From NCBI GenBank assembly GCA_041739275.1, contig JBGSOF010000035.1, positions 53,388 to 117,387 on the forward strand: a stretch of 64,000 nt of DNA, written 5' to 3'. Origin of the DNA: WGMI01 sp041739275 (GTDB taxonomy: Bacteria; Bacteroidota; Bacteroidia; Flavobacteriales; Schleiferiaceae). Of the stretch, positions 8,954 to 19,100 are shown piece after piece; position 1 is the stretch's first letter, and every line of letters starts with the position of its first letter. Position numbers and translations under genes: made by a program. The notes under the pieces were generated by a model. It was not told where the DNA came from. It made no database searches and saw only the letters and a list, made by a program, of their open reading frames with translations.

Positions 8954-10368
8954 CAGAACTGAAAATAGATGAACTCGGTTTCGATGTTCTTGAAGTACGC
9001 AAAAAGGCAGATCAAGATTGAAAGCATCAAAACAAAATCATTTTTGAGCAACTTGGGATTTCGTTCGTCTTTTCGATGGATGTACTCGACCAAAATAAAC
9101 GGAATTAGGAGCAACAAACCGTAAGCGTATTTCGAGGGAAGTGAAAGATCGAAACGACTGAGACCCGCCAAATAATCGATGGCCTGACCCACGTTCTCGG
9201 CGCGGAAAAACACCCAAGCCAGCGTGACCATCACAAAGGTGATCAAGACCCCAATCAACTCTGAAAAACTCGGAAGCAATCGATTTTCTGCCAACACTCC
9301 ACCGGTGTTTTTGCGGTTGAGATTAAAGACGAAAAGCGGAACGTACAAAAGGGCGTGAATCCCGCCCCAAATCACAAACGTCCAATTGGCTCCGTGCCAG
9401 AAACCGCTCACCAAGAAAATGACAAAAATGTTCCTCAAGGCCATGCCCTTCCCCCCTTTAGAGCCCCCGAGCGGAATGTACACATAGTCGCGAAACCAAG
9501 TGGAGAGCGAAATATGCCACCGCCTCCAGAATTCGGCGATGTCTCTGGAGAAATAAGGGAAGCGAAAATTGGACATCAATTCAAAACCGAAGAGCTTCGA
9601 CAGCCCGATGGCGATATCTGAATAACCGCTAAAGTCGCCGTAGATCTGAAAGGCAAACAAGACTGCGCCCGCCAAAAGAACCGCAGTGCCTTGTTCGCCA
9701 TGGTTCTCGAAGATCTCGCTCACCAAAGGAGAAAGGGTGTCTGCAATGGCTATTTTCTTGATAAAGCCCCAAACCATCAGCCGAAACCCCTGAAAGGCTT
9801 GAACCTTGTCGAATTTGCGTACTTGAAGAATCTGGGGCAGAAGCGCCACGGCCCGCTCGATGGGGCCTGCAACCAATTGCGGGAAGAAAGAAACATAGGC
9901 CGAGAACGAAACAAAATCTTTGGTTGCGATCAACTGCCTGCGGTAAACATCGATGGTATACGAAAGCGTCTGAAAGGTGTAGAAAGAAATGCCGACCGGC
10001 AAGATGATTTTTAAGGTGGAGACTTCCATCTGAACCCCTGCCGAAGCCCATGCGTCGACCCACGATTCGATAAAGAAATTGAAGTATTTGAAGAAGCCCA
10101 GAAGTCCCAGATTGCCGATGAGCGAAATCGTCAAGAAGAGTTTGCGCCGACGCGGGTCTTCACTGGCCTGAATGGCAAGCGCGCAGAAGTAATCGAGGAA
10201 AATGCTAAAGATGATGAGCCCCAAAAACCGGTAGTCCCACCAGCCGTAAAACACCAGAGATGCCGCGGTAACGAGAAGGTTCTGCGCTTTGAGCGACTTA
10301 AAGACAAACCAGTACAGCCCAAAGACCAAGGGCAAAAACACCAAGAACTCGGGCGAATTGAACAGCAT
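8953..10368 (-). CDS. MBOAT-family O-acyltransferase (AlgI-like)
   Basis: A 471-residue polytopic inner-membrane protein of the membrane-bound O-acyltransferase family. It begins MLFNSPEFLVFLPLVF, the classic AlgI-like N-terminus, and has about ten hydrophobic segments. The conserved motif SGFWHGANWTFVIWGG contains the invariant His at residue 325. RDYVYIPLGGSKGG near 290 is another hallmark. AlgI-like proteins move acyl groups, usually acetyl, across the membrane for O-acetylation of exported polysaccharides. It is the first gene of a three-gene set (MBOAT, SGNH protein, NeuD-like acyltransferase) joined by overlaps. No polysaccharide polymerisation gene lies immediately beside it, so it may serve the large cluster at 31.7-57.5 kb or another glycan. 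Confidence 0.9.
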   Translation of the reverse strand: MLFNSPEFLVFLPLVFGLYWFVFKSLKAQNLLVTAASLVFYGWWDYRFLGLIIFSIFLDYFCALAIQASEDPRRRKLFLTISLIGNLGLLGFFKYFNFFIESWVDAWASAGVQMEVSTLKIILPVGISFYTFQTLSYTIDVYRRQLIATKDFVSFSAYVSFFPQLVAGPIERAVALLPQILQVRKFDKVQAFQGFRLMVWGFIKKIAIADTLSPLVSEIFENHGEQGTAVLLAGAVLFAFQIYGDFSGYSDIAIGLSKLFGFELMSNFRFPYFSRDIAEFWRRWHISLSTWFRDYVYIPLGGSKGGKGMALRNIFVIFLVSGFWHGANWTFVIWGGIHALLYVPLFVFNLNRKNTGGVLAENRLLPSFSELIGVLITFVMVTLAWVFFRAENVGQAIDYLAGLSRFDLSLPSKYAYGLLLLIPFILVEYIHRKDERNPKLLKNDFVLMLSILICLFAYFKNIETEFIYFQF

Positions 10369-10423
10369 AAACCGTTGGGGTTTGAGGGCCGAAAGCAGGC
10401 GCTAAGTTCGAAGAAGTGCGCAA

Positions 10424-10453
10424 TAAAAAAGCCCTCCCGATTTCGGAAGGGCT
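10424..10453 (-). terminator. Rho-independent terminator of the TonB-receptor gene
   Basis: On the minus strand a stem AGCCCTTCCGA/TCGGGAGGGCT with a short loop is followed by a run of six T. It lies 18 bp beyond the receptor stop codon and before the MBOAT start, separating the two transcription units. Confidence 0.85.
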
Positions 10454-10471
10454 CGAAATCCTGAAAAAGTC

Positions 10472-13396
10472 TTAGAGCTTAAGACTCAAGCCGATTGAAA
10501 TATCGCGCCGGGGTTGAATGACTACATTGGTTTGGTCTTTGTTCACCTCATCGATGTTCAATCCCCTACCTGCATCGGTGGGGCGCACAGGATCATCCCA
10601 CTTGCCATTCTCGTTCGTATCTTGATATAACACTTTGGGTACGTTGATTAGGTCCGAGAACGTGATCGAAGCGCTCAAGCGATCGGTGATGCGCTGAGAG
10701 TACTTCAAATCCAAAACTGGACGGGGGTTCTCGTAAACGTCGTAGAATCGGAAATCGCCGACCAATGCGCCAGCAATGGCGATGCGGCGTCCCACTTGGT
10801 TGAAGAGCAGGGCAAAATCGCTCCCCCATTCAGGCTGAGAATACTGCAAACCGAGGTTGATGATGTAGGGAGACTGTCCGACCATAGGGCGTTCGATCGT
10901 GGCAGTGGCATTCGGGTCGAGCGAAACGTTGACCAGATCGATTTGGCTCTTGATGAAGGCCAAGTTGCCGAAAAACACCCAGTTCTTGAGCCCGGGCTGT
11001 TCCCCAAAGACTCCAAAGTCGGCCCTCCAACTCAATTCGACCCCGTAGGCCACGGCTCCATTGGCATTCTGCCAAGAGACAATCCGGTCTTGAAAGTTGC
11101 CCGAACGTGTATCAAAATATTGTTCAATCGGCTTGTCAAAATCCTTGAAGAAACCGCTGACTGAAACCATTTGCCCACGGTTAAAATAGTACTCGTAGCG
11201 CAGGTCGTAGTTGGTAATTTCGGTTTGTACCAAATCGGTGTTACCGCGAACGTTGGCGAACAGATTGTAATCATAGAACAAGAAGGGCGCGATTTCGCGG
11301 AATTCTGGTCGCGAAAGCGTTTGCGACCACGAAGCCCGCACATTCGAATTGTCGTTGGGCGAAACGATCAAGTTTACCGACGGAAGTGCGTTGGAGTATG
11401 ACTTCTCGTAGCTAATCGGGCGGTTGTTCTCGATTGTATTCAGCTTTTGCGTAAAATTCTCAATGCGCAAGCCGCCCACAGCGCGGATCCAAGAGTTAAA
11501 ACGCAAATCGAGCTGACCGAAGTAAGAAATATTGGTCGACTCTCCGGTGTAGTTATCTACATCGCGGGTGATGTCCGAGAGAACTACCCCTGCTCTTCCG
11601 TTGTCGTTGTCCAAAAACACGTTTGCATCGCTGAAAATAATATCAACCGGCTGCTCGCTGATCGATAGGTCATAAAACCCGGGTATGTTCGATGCCGGAC
11701 TGTATCCCAATACACGAGCATTAAATGCTCTATTTCGAGCTTGATAATACGCGCCTCCCTTGATAGCTTGGTCGAGACCGAACAACTTGAAACCGGCTTG
11801 GGCATTTCCGAAAAAGCTGTTGTTGTCTTCTGCGAGTTCACTCGTAAATCGTCCCCCCGACTCGAGGTTCACGTTGTTGCCCGAAGGGGCTCCCCAAGCT
11901 GGATTACCACCTGAGCCCGTCCCACGCAAGTATCTAATACGCTTGAGGTCGGGTAAAAATTTGTCGATGTGCGCGAGCGACCCCCCCCAGTCCAAATCCC
12001 ATTTGATTTTGCCCTCGGGATTGATTTTATGGCGACCAATTAACTGATGCACGCGCAGTTGACTGCTTTGGTATGAATATTCTGTATTGAAATCGTCGGC
12101 TCCATTATTGTTTCTTCCGTTCCGAATAGCGAAATCGTCGTCGGACACGACCGAAAAACTCGAATTCAGCGAGATTTGGTTGTTGCCAAACTTGGCCGAA
12201 ACGCTGCCCAAGGCTCCCCAATTGCGCTCTTGCGAATTAATCTGTCCGTCGTCGAGAACTTCCAAAAGTTCCACGGTGGTGTTGGGATCGTCATAAGAAC
12301 CGGTGGGTACGTTAAACTTATACGATTCTATTTCTTCGGTAGTGTTCTTGCTTTCGTAGTTCAGTGCCACGATGGCTCCCAAGCTCCATTTTTCGTAGTT
12401 CTTGCGCAGACCTCCGTCGATGCCGAGTTTAGAGAAAGGCATGGCTGTTAGATCTGAGCGCTCCCAAGTATTTTCAAACCCTCTGGTCAGTTCGAGGCGT
12501 TCGTCAATGGGAAGACCCGCATATTCACCCGCAGTCGCCGGAAAATTAGAAGGAATCTTACGGCCATCGGCCACCAAACCCAATTGATCGGAAAAACCCG
12601 AGCTCTTGTAATGTTGGAAACTTCCGAATGTGGTGCCGAGGTTCATCCCCGTTCCCACGTTGATGTTGAGGAAGTTTTTGTCTGGAAAATCTTTTGTTTG
12701 GATTTGAACCAGTCCACCCGCGAATTCGGCAGGCAATTCGGGCTGAGCCGTTTTATAGACGTACAGGTTGTCAATCATCGAACTCGGATAGAGATCGAAC
12801 GAAAACACCTTGCGATCGGGGTCGGTACCGGGCATGATGGCGCCATTGACCATGGCCATGTTGTAGCGGTCGTTCAACCCGCGGACGATGACGTATTTAC
12901 CCCCTTCGATGGTGGTTCCGCTGGTTCTTTTGAGGATATCTGCCGAGTTGTTGTCGGGCAGCTTTCGAATCTGTTCGCTTGACACACCTTCTAAAACGAT
13001 TGCACTGCGCTTTTGAGTAAGCTGAATGGCCTGCACCGTATTGCGCACGGCCTCGGCCGTTACCGTGATTTCGCCGAGCTGATCTGAAGCGGGTTCGAGA
13101 AGAATATTCAGCGCCGTGGTCTTGCCCGCGGTTACTTTGACCCCGGAGATGGTCGTTTTTTGGTAACCCACGTACTGCACGACCACATTGTAGGTGCCCG
13201 GAGCCATGTCCTGAAGAGAGTAGTTGCCGTCAAAATCGGCATAGGTCCCCTTTCCTCCTTCAATACTGACGCCCGCATTAAACAAGGTCTCGCCGGTCTT
13301 TTTGTCCTGCACCTTTCCGGCGATGGTACCCGTTTGAGCCCAAGCGGAGGTTGCAAAGGCGAAGGCAACCAGAAATAGAGTAATTTTCTTGCTCAT
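10472..13396 (-). CDS. TonB-dependent outer-membrane receptor with N-terminal carboxypeptidase-regulatory domain
   Basis: A 974-residue outer-membrane beta-barrel importer, energised by TonB. The start MSKKITLFLVAFAF gives a clean signal peptide cleaved after ATSAWAQ; an upstream in-frame extension to 13501 has no coding character and was rejected. Residues about 23-110 are a carboxypeptidase-regulatory-like beta-sandwich (GTIAGKVQDKKTGE, LQDMAPGTYNVVVQYVGY). The plug follows (about 125-235) with LPDNNSADILKRTSG and VRGLNDRYNMAMVNG. The barrel fills the rest and ends in ISIGLSLKL, an aromatic-poor but typical terminal strand. No SusD gene adjoins it, so it is not a standard Sus-type glycan importer. 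It is transcribed divergently from a T9SS beta-helix protein gene, with 187 bp between the starts. The pairing suggests the two act together in capture and uptake, but the substrate is unknown. Confidence 0.9.
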   Translation of the reverse strand: MSKKITLFLVAFAFATSAWAQTGTIAGKVQDKKTGETLFNAGVSIEGGKGTYADFDGNYSLQDMAPGTYNVVVQYVGYQKTTISGVKVTAGKTTALNILLEPASDQLGEITVTAEAVRNTVQAIQLTQKRSAIVLEGVSSEQIRKLPDNNSADILKRTSGTTIEGGKYVIVRGLNDRYNMAMVNGAIMPGTDPDRKVFSFDLYPSSMIDNLYVYKTAQPELPAEFAGGLVQIQTKDFPDKNFLNINVGTGMNLGTTFGSFQHYKSSGFSDQLGLVADGRKIPSNFPATAGEYAGLPIDERLELTRGFENTWERSDLTAMPFSKLGIDGGLRKNYEKWSLGAIVALNYESKNTTEEIESYKFNVPTGSYDDPNTTVELLEVLDDGQINSQERNWGALGSVSAKFGNNQISLNSSFSVVSDDDFAIRNGRNNNGADDFNTEYSYQSSQLRVHQLIGRHKINPEGKIKWDLDWGGSLAHIDKFLPDLKRIRYLRGTGSGGNPAWGAPSGNNVNLESGGRFTSELAEDNNSFFGNAQAGFKLFGLDQAIKGGAYYQARNRAFNARVLGYSPASNIPGFYDLSISEQPVDIIFSDANVFLDNDNGRAGVVLSDITRDVDNYTGESTNISYFGQLDLRFNSWIRAVGGLRIENFTQKLNTIENNRPISYEKSYSNALPSVNLIVSPNDNSNVRASWSQTLSRPEFREIAPFLFYDYNLFANVRGNTDLVQTEITNYDLRYEYYFNRGQMVSVSGFFKDFDKPIEQYFDTRSGNFQDRIVSWQNANGAVAYGVELSWRADFGVFGEQPGLKNWVFFGNLAFIKSQIDLVNVSLDPNATATIERPMVGQSPYIINLGLQYSQPEWGSDFALLFNQVGRRIAIAGALVGDFRFYDVYENPRPVLDLKYSQRITDRLSASITFSDLINVPKVLYQDTNENGKWDDPVRPTDAGRGLNIDEVNKDQTNVVIQPRRDISIGLSLKL

Positions 13397-13463
13397 ACTC
13401 TTTTTGAATTTGGAGCCGAAAGTACTTCTAAGCCTAGACCTGTGTATGAATGACACGTCTTCG

Positions 13464-13476
13464 TAACAATTTGTTA
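13464..13476. promoter_or_regulatory. Perfect 13-bp palindrome between divergent receptor and surface-protein genes
   Basis: TAACAATTTGTTA reads TAACAA / TTGTTA around a single central T. It lies 67 bp before the receptor start and 107 bp before the surface-protein start. The position in a divergent control region suits an operator for a dimeric regulator, but no regulator is known and the AT-rich arms could be chance. Confidence 0.3.
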
Positions 13477-13583
13477 ATATACCCCAAGGTGTGCGAAACA
13501 TTCCTTAAACGTTTGGTAACAGCATCGAAACCCGATGACCCCAAAGACGGGCTCACATTTGTTCCAAACCAAATTTCACTGTT

Positions 13584-16022
13584 ATGTTCAACTCTATGAA
13601 GAAAGCCGGACTCCTCGCAGCGGCTGTATTTGCGGGTTCTGTGGCTCACGCCCAGCTCCCCACCAAGGTTGTGTCGGGCAACATCACCGCCAACCGCTCG
13701 TTCGTAAACGATACCATCTACTTGTTGGATGGATTCGTATATGTAAAGAACAACGCCACCCTCAGCATTGAGGCGGGTACGATTGTTCAGGGCTACATCA
13801 ACAACAACGTAAACACCAAAGGTACCTTGATCATCACCAAAACAGGTATGATCAACGCAGTAGGCACCGAGTGTGAGCCGATCGTCTTCACTTCTGCTCG
13901 TCCTGCCGGACAGCGCGGAACAGGCGACTGGGGTGGAATCATCATCTTGGGCGAATCACCAATCAACATTCCCGGTGGCAGTGCCATCATCGAAGGTGGT
14001 TTGACCGGCGACATCGCTGACCGTTCGTACGGTGGCAACATCCCGAACGACAACAGCGGAACTTTGCAGTATGCTCGTATCGAGTACGCCGGTATCGCCT
14101 TTACCCCCAACAACGAGATCAACTCTTTGACCATGGGTGGTGTTGGTTCAAGCACCGTGATCGACCACATCCAAGTTTCTTTCGCAGGAGACGACGCCTA
14201 TGAGTGGTTCGGCGGAAACAACAACATGAAGTATTTGATCGCTATCGGAACTGTAGACGACAACTTCGACTGCGACTTCGGTTACAGCGGAAAAGTTCAG
14301 TACGGCTTCGTAAAGCAATTCAGCGGAATCGCCGACATCTCTCAGTCTGAGGGTTGGGAAACCGACAACGACGGAACAGGTTCAGGCAATACGCCTTTGA
14401 CCTCGCCCAAGTTTGCCAACGTAACCATCGTCGGCCCAGAAGCTGATGGAGGAACCGTGAACGCCTTGCACCAGCGCGCTGCCCGCATCCGTCGCAATAG
14501 CCGCACCGCGATCTACAACACGGTCATCATGGAGCACAAAGTAGGTCTCCGTTGGGAATCTACCGGAACTCAAAATGCCGTTCGCGCCAACAGCACCGGT
14601 ATCTACGGTTCAGTATTCAGCGGAAACACCGCCAACTATTCATCTGAGGGTACTTTCTCTACCATTGACTCTGTTGCTAAATACGTTCAAATGCCTTCAA
14701 AAGGCAACACTGTATTTGCCGTAGGTGGAGCTTCTGCCACTGAGTTGGGTCTTCCTACCGACTATTACAGCCAAACCGGTTGCAACCACACCACCAACAA
14801 CGGTTCGATCCTCCGCACCGGTGCAAACTGGAGCTACCCCGGTGTTAGCGGCGACGCTTTCTTCGACAACGTGGCTTTCCGCGGCGCTTTCGGTTCAGTA
14901 AACTGGGCTGAGACTTGGGCTGAGTGGAACCCACAGACTTTTGATTACAGCTTCGGAGCCGTAACACGCGCTCCCAAGCTTTCGACCTTCACTTTGTCGA
15001 GCAAGTACACTTTCAACGTAACCATGACTTCGGTTAGCGGTGCCTCTAGCTATGCCGTTCAGTTCCGTCAAGTTGGTGACGTAAGCTGGACCACCCGTAC
15101 CGGTGCTGGAACCAGCATCAACGTTACCGTTCCCGGTCCTGGCGACTACGAAGTACGCGTTGGCGCCTTGGTTGGCAACTGCTACTACTACAGCTGCATC
15201 AGCACCGAGACCGTTGATTGCTTCGCCGTCAACGCTGGTATCGTTGTCTTCAAGGCTCCTTTCTGCGCTACGTCTCCCGCCACCTACCGCGTCAACTTCA
15301 GCGGCGGTGTTGGAGCCAAGACCTTCTTGTGGAGCAATGGTTCGACCAACCGTTCGATCACTGTAGCTCCCGGTACCTACAGCTGCACCGTGAGCGACGC
15401 TTATGGCTGCGATACCACTGTATCGATCAGCAGCAGCGCTCCGGCCGGTTCGTTTGAATCGACCACTTTGGTAAGCGTTGGAAAGGCCGGTGCTTTGTTC
15501 ACCGTGAACTGGAACCCTAAGGTGATCCCAGGTGCTACGATTCTCGGATACCGCGCAGGTTATCGCTTGCAAGGCAGCGGTGCTCCTTTCACCAACAGCC
15601 CGCTCGTTGGAGGAACCAGCCACGTGTTTGACCTGAGCGCTCAGTGCAATGGCAACTACGAATTCACTGTAACCGTTCGTTACCAGTACACCAGCCAGCC
15701 TGCTCAGACTTCAGCTCCTGCATGCTCGATCAGCCGTGGACACAACAACGGTCCGTGCAAGGGCGAAGAAGGTGTTGCCGCTATCGACGCCGCTACCAGC
15801 TTGAACGTGTACCCGAACCCAACCACCAACGCTTTGTTCGTAGCCTTGAACGGCGAAGAGACTTTGGTTGAAGTTCTCGACATCAATGGTCGCGTTGTGA
15901 TGAGCAACATGTACAACGGTGTTGAAGCTCAACTCGAGCTCGGCAACTTGGCCAACGGTATGTACGTAGTGCGCGCTACTTCAGGCAATGAAGTGGCTAC
16001 CGCCAAAATCGTGAAGGAGTAA
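13584..16022 (+). CDS. T9SS-secreted surface protein with beta-helix-like N-terminal region and shared C-terminal block
   Basis: An 812-residue secreted protein. MKKAGLLAAAVFAGSVAHAQ is the signal peptide; the in-frame ATG at 13596 is as good a start as the one at 13584. Residues about 30-460 are a Gly/Asn-rich region of short beta strands (IEAGTIVQGYI, TGDWGGIIILGES, DDNFDCDFGY) resembling a right-handed beta-helix. From about 465 comes the block shared with the next three T9SS genes: a fibronectin-III-like domain, a SprB-type repeat (FLWSNGSTNRSI), a second FN3-like domain, an RGHNNG linker, then the type A sorting domain (about 735-812, NVYPNPTTNALFV). Codon use is strikingly uniform, suggesting high expression. 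Role: surface adhesion or substrate capture with the divergent TonB receptor (inference). Confidence 0.85.
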   Translation: MFNSMKKAGLLAAAVFAGSVAHAQLPTKVVSGNITANRSFVNDTIYLLDGFVYVKNNATLSIEAGTIVQGYINNNVNTKGTLIITKTGMINAVGTECEPIVFTSARPAGQRGTGDWGGIIILGESPINIPGGSAIIEGGLTGDIADRSYGGNIPNDNSGTLQYARIEYAGIAFTPNNEINSLTMGGVGSSTVIDHIQVSFAGDDAYEWFGGNNNMKYLIAIGTVDDNFDCDFGYSGKVQYGFVKQFSGIADISQSEGWETDNDGTGSGNTPLTSPKFANVTIVGPEADGGTVNALHQRAARIRRNSRTAIYNTVIMEHKVGLRWESTGTQNAVRANSTGIYGSVFSGNTANYSSEGTFSTIDSVAKYVQMPSKGNTVFAVGGASATELGLPTDYYSQTGCNHTTNNGSILRTGANWSYPGVSGDAFFDNVAFRGAFGSVNWAETWAEWNPQTFDYSFGAVTRAPKLSTFTLSSKYTFNVTMTSVSGASSYAVQFRQVGDVSWTTRTGAGTSINVTVPGPGDYEVRVGALVGNCYYYSCISTETVDCFAVNAGIVVFKAPFCATSPATYRVNFSGGVGAKTFLWSNGSTNRSITVAPGTYSCTVSDAYGCDTTVSISSSAPAGSFESTTLVSVGKAGALFTVNWNPKVIPGATILGYRAGYRLQGSGAPFTNSPLVGGTSHVFDLSAQCNGNYEFTVTVRYQYTSQPAQTSAPACSISRGHNNGPCKGEEGVAAIDAATSLNVYPNPTTNALFVALNGEETLVEVLDINGRVVMSNMYNGVEAQLELGNLANGMYVVRATSGNEVATAKIVKE
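15432..15559 (+). repeat. 128-bp perfect repeat, copy 1
   Basis: These 128 bases are identical to 19696-19823 in the next gene (offset 4264). They encode the start of the second FN3-like domain of the shared block. Flanking coding sequence is similar but carries many silent differences, so this stretch looks recently homogenised. Confidence 0.95.
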
Positions 16023-16042
16023 TCTCCAACCGTCTTTTTCTG

Positions 16043-16072
16043 AAAGGCCGCCTTCGGGCGGCCTTTTTTTTT
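16043..16072 (+). terminator. Rho-independent terminator after the first T9SS protein gene
   Basis: A 10-bp stem AAAGGCCGCC / GGCGGCCTTT closes on a TTCG tetraloop and runs into a T tract, starting 21 bp after the stop codon. Sequence and spacing are nearly the same as for the terminator at 20307-20337. Confidence 0.93.
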
Positions 16073-16185
16073 GCACCAACCCCGTCGAAATCGAGTTGAA
16101 CTTTCGATTCGCGTAACATCCACTCAACACCCCCCTAACCTTGCATGTCGTCCTTTACGGCTCTCAACCAACACGTTTTAGTACC

Positions 16186-19100
16186 ATGAAGCACTTTTTC
16201 AGAACTCTGGCCATTGGGCTGGTCACCAGCCTCGGACTTGGGGCCACGGTGCACCAAGTTTCCAACCAGGAACAGACTTTCGCACCTCAAACCGTGATTG
16301 TCCAAGTGGGCGACACCGTGAACTGGGTGCTCGCAGGAACGCACAATGTCAATGGACAAACCGCGGTCTATCCTGCCAACCCCGTTGGATTCTTCAGCGG
16401 CGCGGCCTCTTTGAATCAGAATTTCAGTTTTCAGTTTACAACTGCCGGCACGTACACTTATCAGTGCGATCCGCACGTGGCCAACGGAATGATCGGCACC
16501 GTAATTGTACGCGCCAGCTTGAGCAATAGCTTGGCCGCTGGCGACGTGATGTTGACCGGCTACAACAGCGACGGAAACGACGGCTTGGCCTTTGTCGCTC
16601 TTGCCGACATCCCCGCTTACACCACCCTTTGGATTACTGACGAGGAGTGGACCGGAAGTGCATTTGGCACGGGCGAAGGCGACAATTATTGGTACAACAC
16701 CGTATTGACACCCGCCGGTACAGTGGTTGACCTCAGCCAATTCCAATCTTCACCATTTGCAGCGGTTGCTACTTCAGGATTTGCAGGTCGTGGAACCCGC
16801 GGAGCTATGGCTCTCGGCGCCAGCGATGAGCAAGTGTATATCTATACCGGTCGCGAGCGCGCTCCGCAGGCCTTCTTGACCGCATTTTCAAACGAGAGCT
16901 TCACGTTTGGCGGAGCCACATTGGTCGGAACTGGCTTGGTAGATGGCACCAATGCCTTCAACATCTCAGGAGACGAAGACGTAGCGGCCTACACCGGAAC
17001 CCGCACCGGCCAGACCAAGTCTCAATACCAGGCCTTGTTGACCAACATTGCCAACTGGATTAGCCAAGATGCCAGCGGCAACCAAGATGCAGACGGAGTT
17101 GCTCCCGACGCTCCCTTCAGCACGACGGTTTTCTCGATCAACGCAGGTGGCCCCGGCTTGCAGCCCGTGACCGCTTTGACCGTTACAGCCAATGGAACAG
17201 ACGAAGTACAAGTTACTTGGACCAAGCCGATCGGAACCAACGGAAGCGATTGGGACGGAGTCGTGGTTTTCATCAGCGAGAATCCATTTAGCGGTCCGTT
17301 TTTCACCAACAACACTCCGGAAGCCGGAAACTATGCAGGCAACTTTAGCTATGGAGGTGGAACCCCGATCAATGCAACCGGAACGCCCAACACCGGCTTC
17401 ACGATTTATCGCAGCACCGCCGACGCCAATGGCAACATCAGCATCGACGGTTTGACCGACAACACCACATATTACGTTCGCGCCTATTCCTACACCGTAG
17501 AATCGGGCAACGATAACTTCAGCACCGAGGCCGATGCCAACGGAACGACCGATTCGAACACTCCGCTCGGATCAGACCTCATGATCGTAGGTTCGGTCGA
17601 CGGACCTTTGACCGGTGGTGTTCCAAAAGTGATTGAACTCTACGCCGTCAATGCCGTTGCCGACTTGAGCGAGTACACTTTGAAGTTGTACGCCAACGGC
17701 AGCGCGACCCCCACCACGACGATTTTGTCGAACCTCGGAAATGGCAGCCTCAACGCGGGCGACCGTTTTTATGTTGAAAGCACCACGACCGGTTTCTTGA
17801 CATTCTTCGGTTTTGCTCCCGACACCACCGGATCGGTGTTCTTGAACGGAGACGACGCCATCGCCCTCGAGCGCAACGGAATCACGGTTGACGTACTCGG
17901 TCAACTCGGCCAAGACGGCACCGGACAGTGCTGGGACTATGTCGATGGATGGATTTACCGCAACAACGGTTCTTCGCCCACGGCTACGTTTAACTGCGCC
18001 GATTGGACGTACTCGGGCATCGATGCCCTCGACGGAGCCACCAGCAATGGAACCGCTTCGAACCCGTACCCCATCGGAACCTACGGCATTGTGCCCACGG
18101 TCGATCTTCAGATCACCGAAGTAATGGCGGGTTCGGTTCATGCTAACTCTTTGGTGAACGGCGACTGGTTTGAAATTACCAATGTCGGTGCCTCTGCCGT
18201 CAACTTGGCCGGTTTCTCTTGGGACGACGACAGCAAAATTGTCGGCACTTATGTATTCCCGAACATCACCTTGTTGGCAGGTCAAAGCCTGATCGTATTG
18301 GACGAAGACAGTGTAAACGTGCAAGCTTGGACCAACATCTGGAGCCAAACCCCGAACGGAATCAAAGTAGTTGCTCGCAACCAAATGACGCCTTCAGGAT
18401 TTGCAGGATTGAGCCAGTCAGGCGATCGCATCTATTTGTGGGATGCTTCGAACGCGATTGTCGACACCATTGCTTACACCTCGTACACCGCAGGTTCCAG
18501 CTTGGTGTTCGCCAACGGCGTCAACCAAGGCCAGAGCGTGAATGGAGTGAACGGTGCCTACACCTCACTCGGAAACGATATCGGTTCGCCCGCGAACCTT
18601 GCTCCGATGATGATCACCATTCCCGACTACACCATTTCTGAGATCAACAGTATCAATGGTTCGGGTGTTGCCGATTCTGCAGGTGTGTACTGCGCCATCA
18701 CGGGTGTTGTGACGAGCTGCGACTTCGACGGCAACGCCGGGTACAGCTTCTTCATCACCGACGGCACCGGCTGGTTGAACGTGTTCAACTTTGCCGATGT
18801 CAACGCTTATCAATCAAACATCGGAGACTCAGTTCGTTTTGTAGGTACGTTGACCCAGTTCAATGGCTTGCTCGAAATCGTTCCGGACTCTTTGGTTCTT
18901 TTGGCGACCAACGCGGCAGTACCTGCTCCATCGGTCGAGATGCATTTGGATGAAAGCACTGAGAGCAAGTATATCCGCCTCAACGGGGTATCGGTGATCG
19001 ACACGACGACTTGGCCTGCACTTGGCGCGTCTGCCAACGTGGCCATCCTTTCGGGTATGGACACCTTGACTTTGCGCATCGACAACGACACCGACATCGA

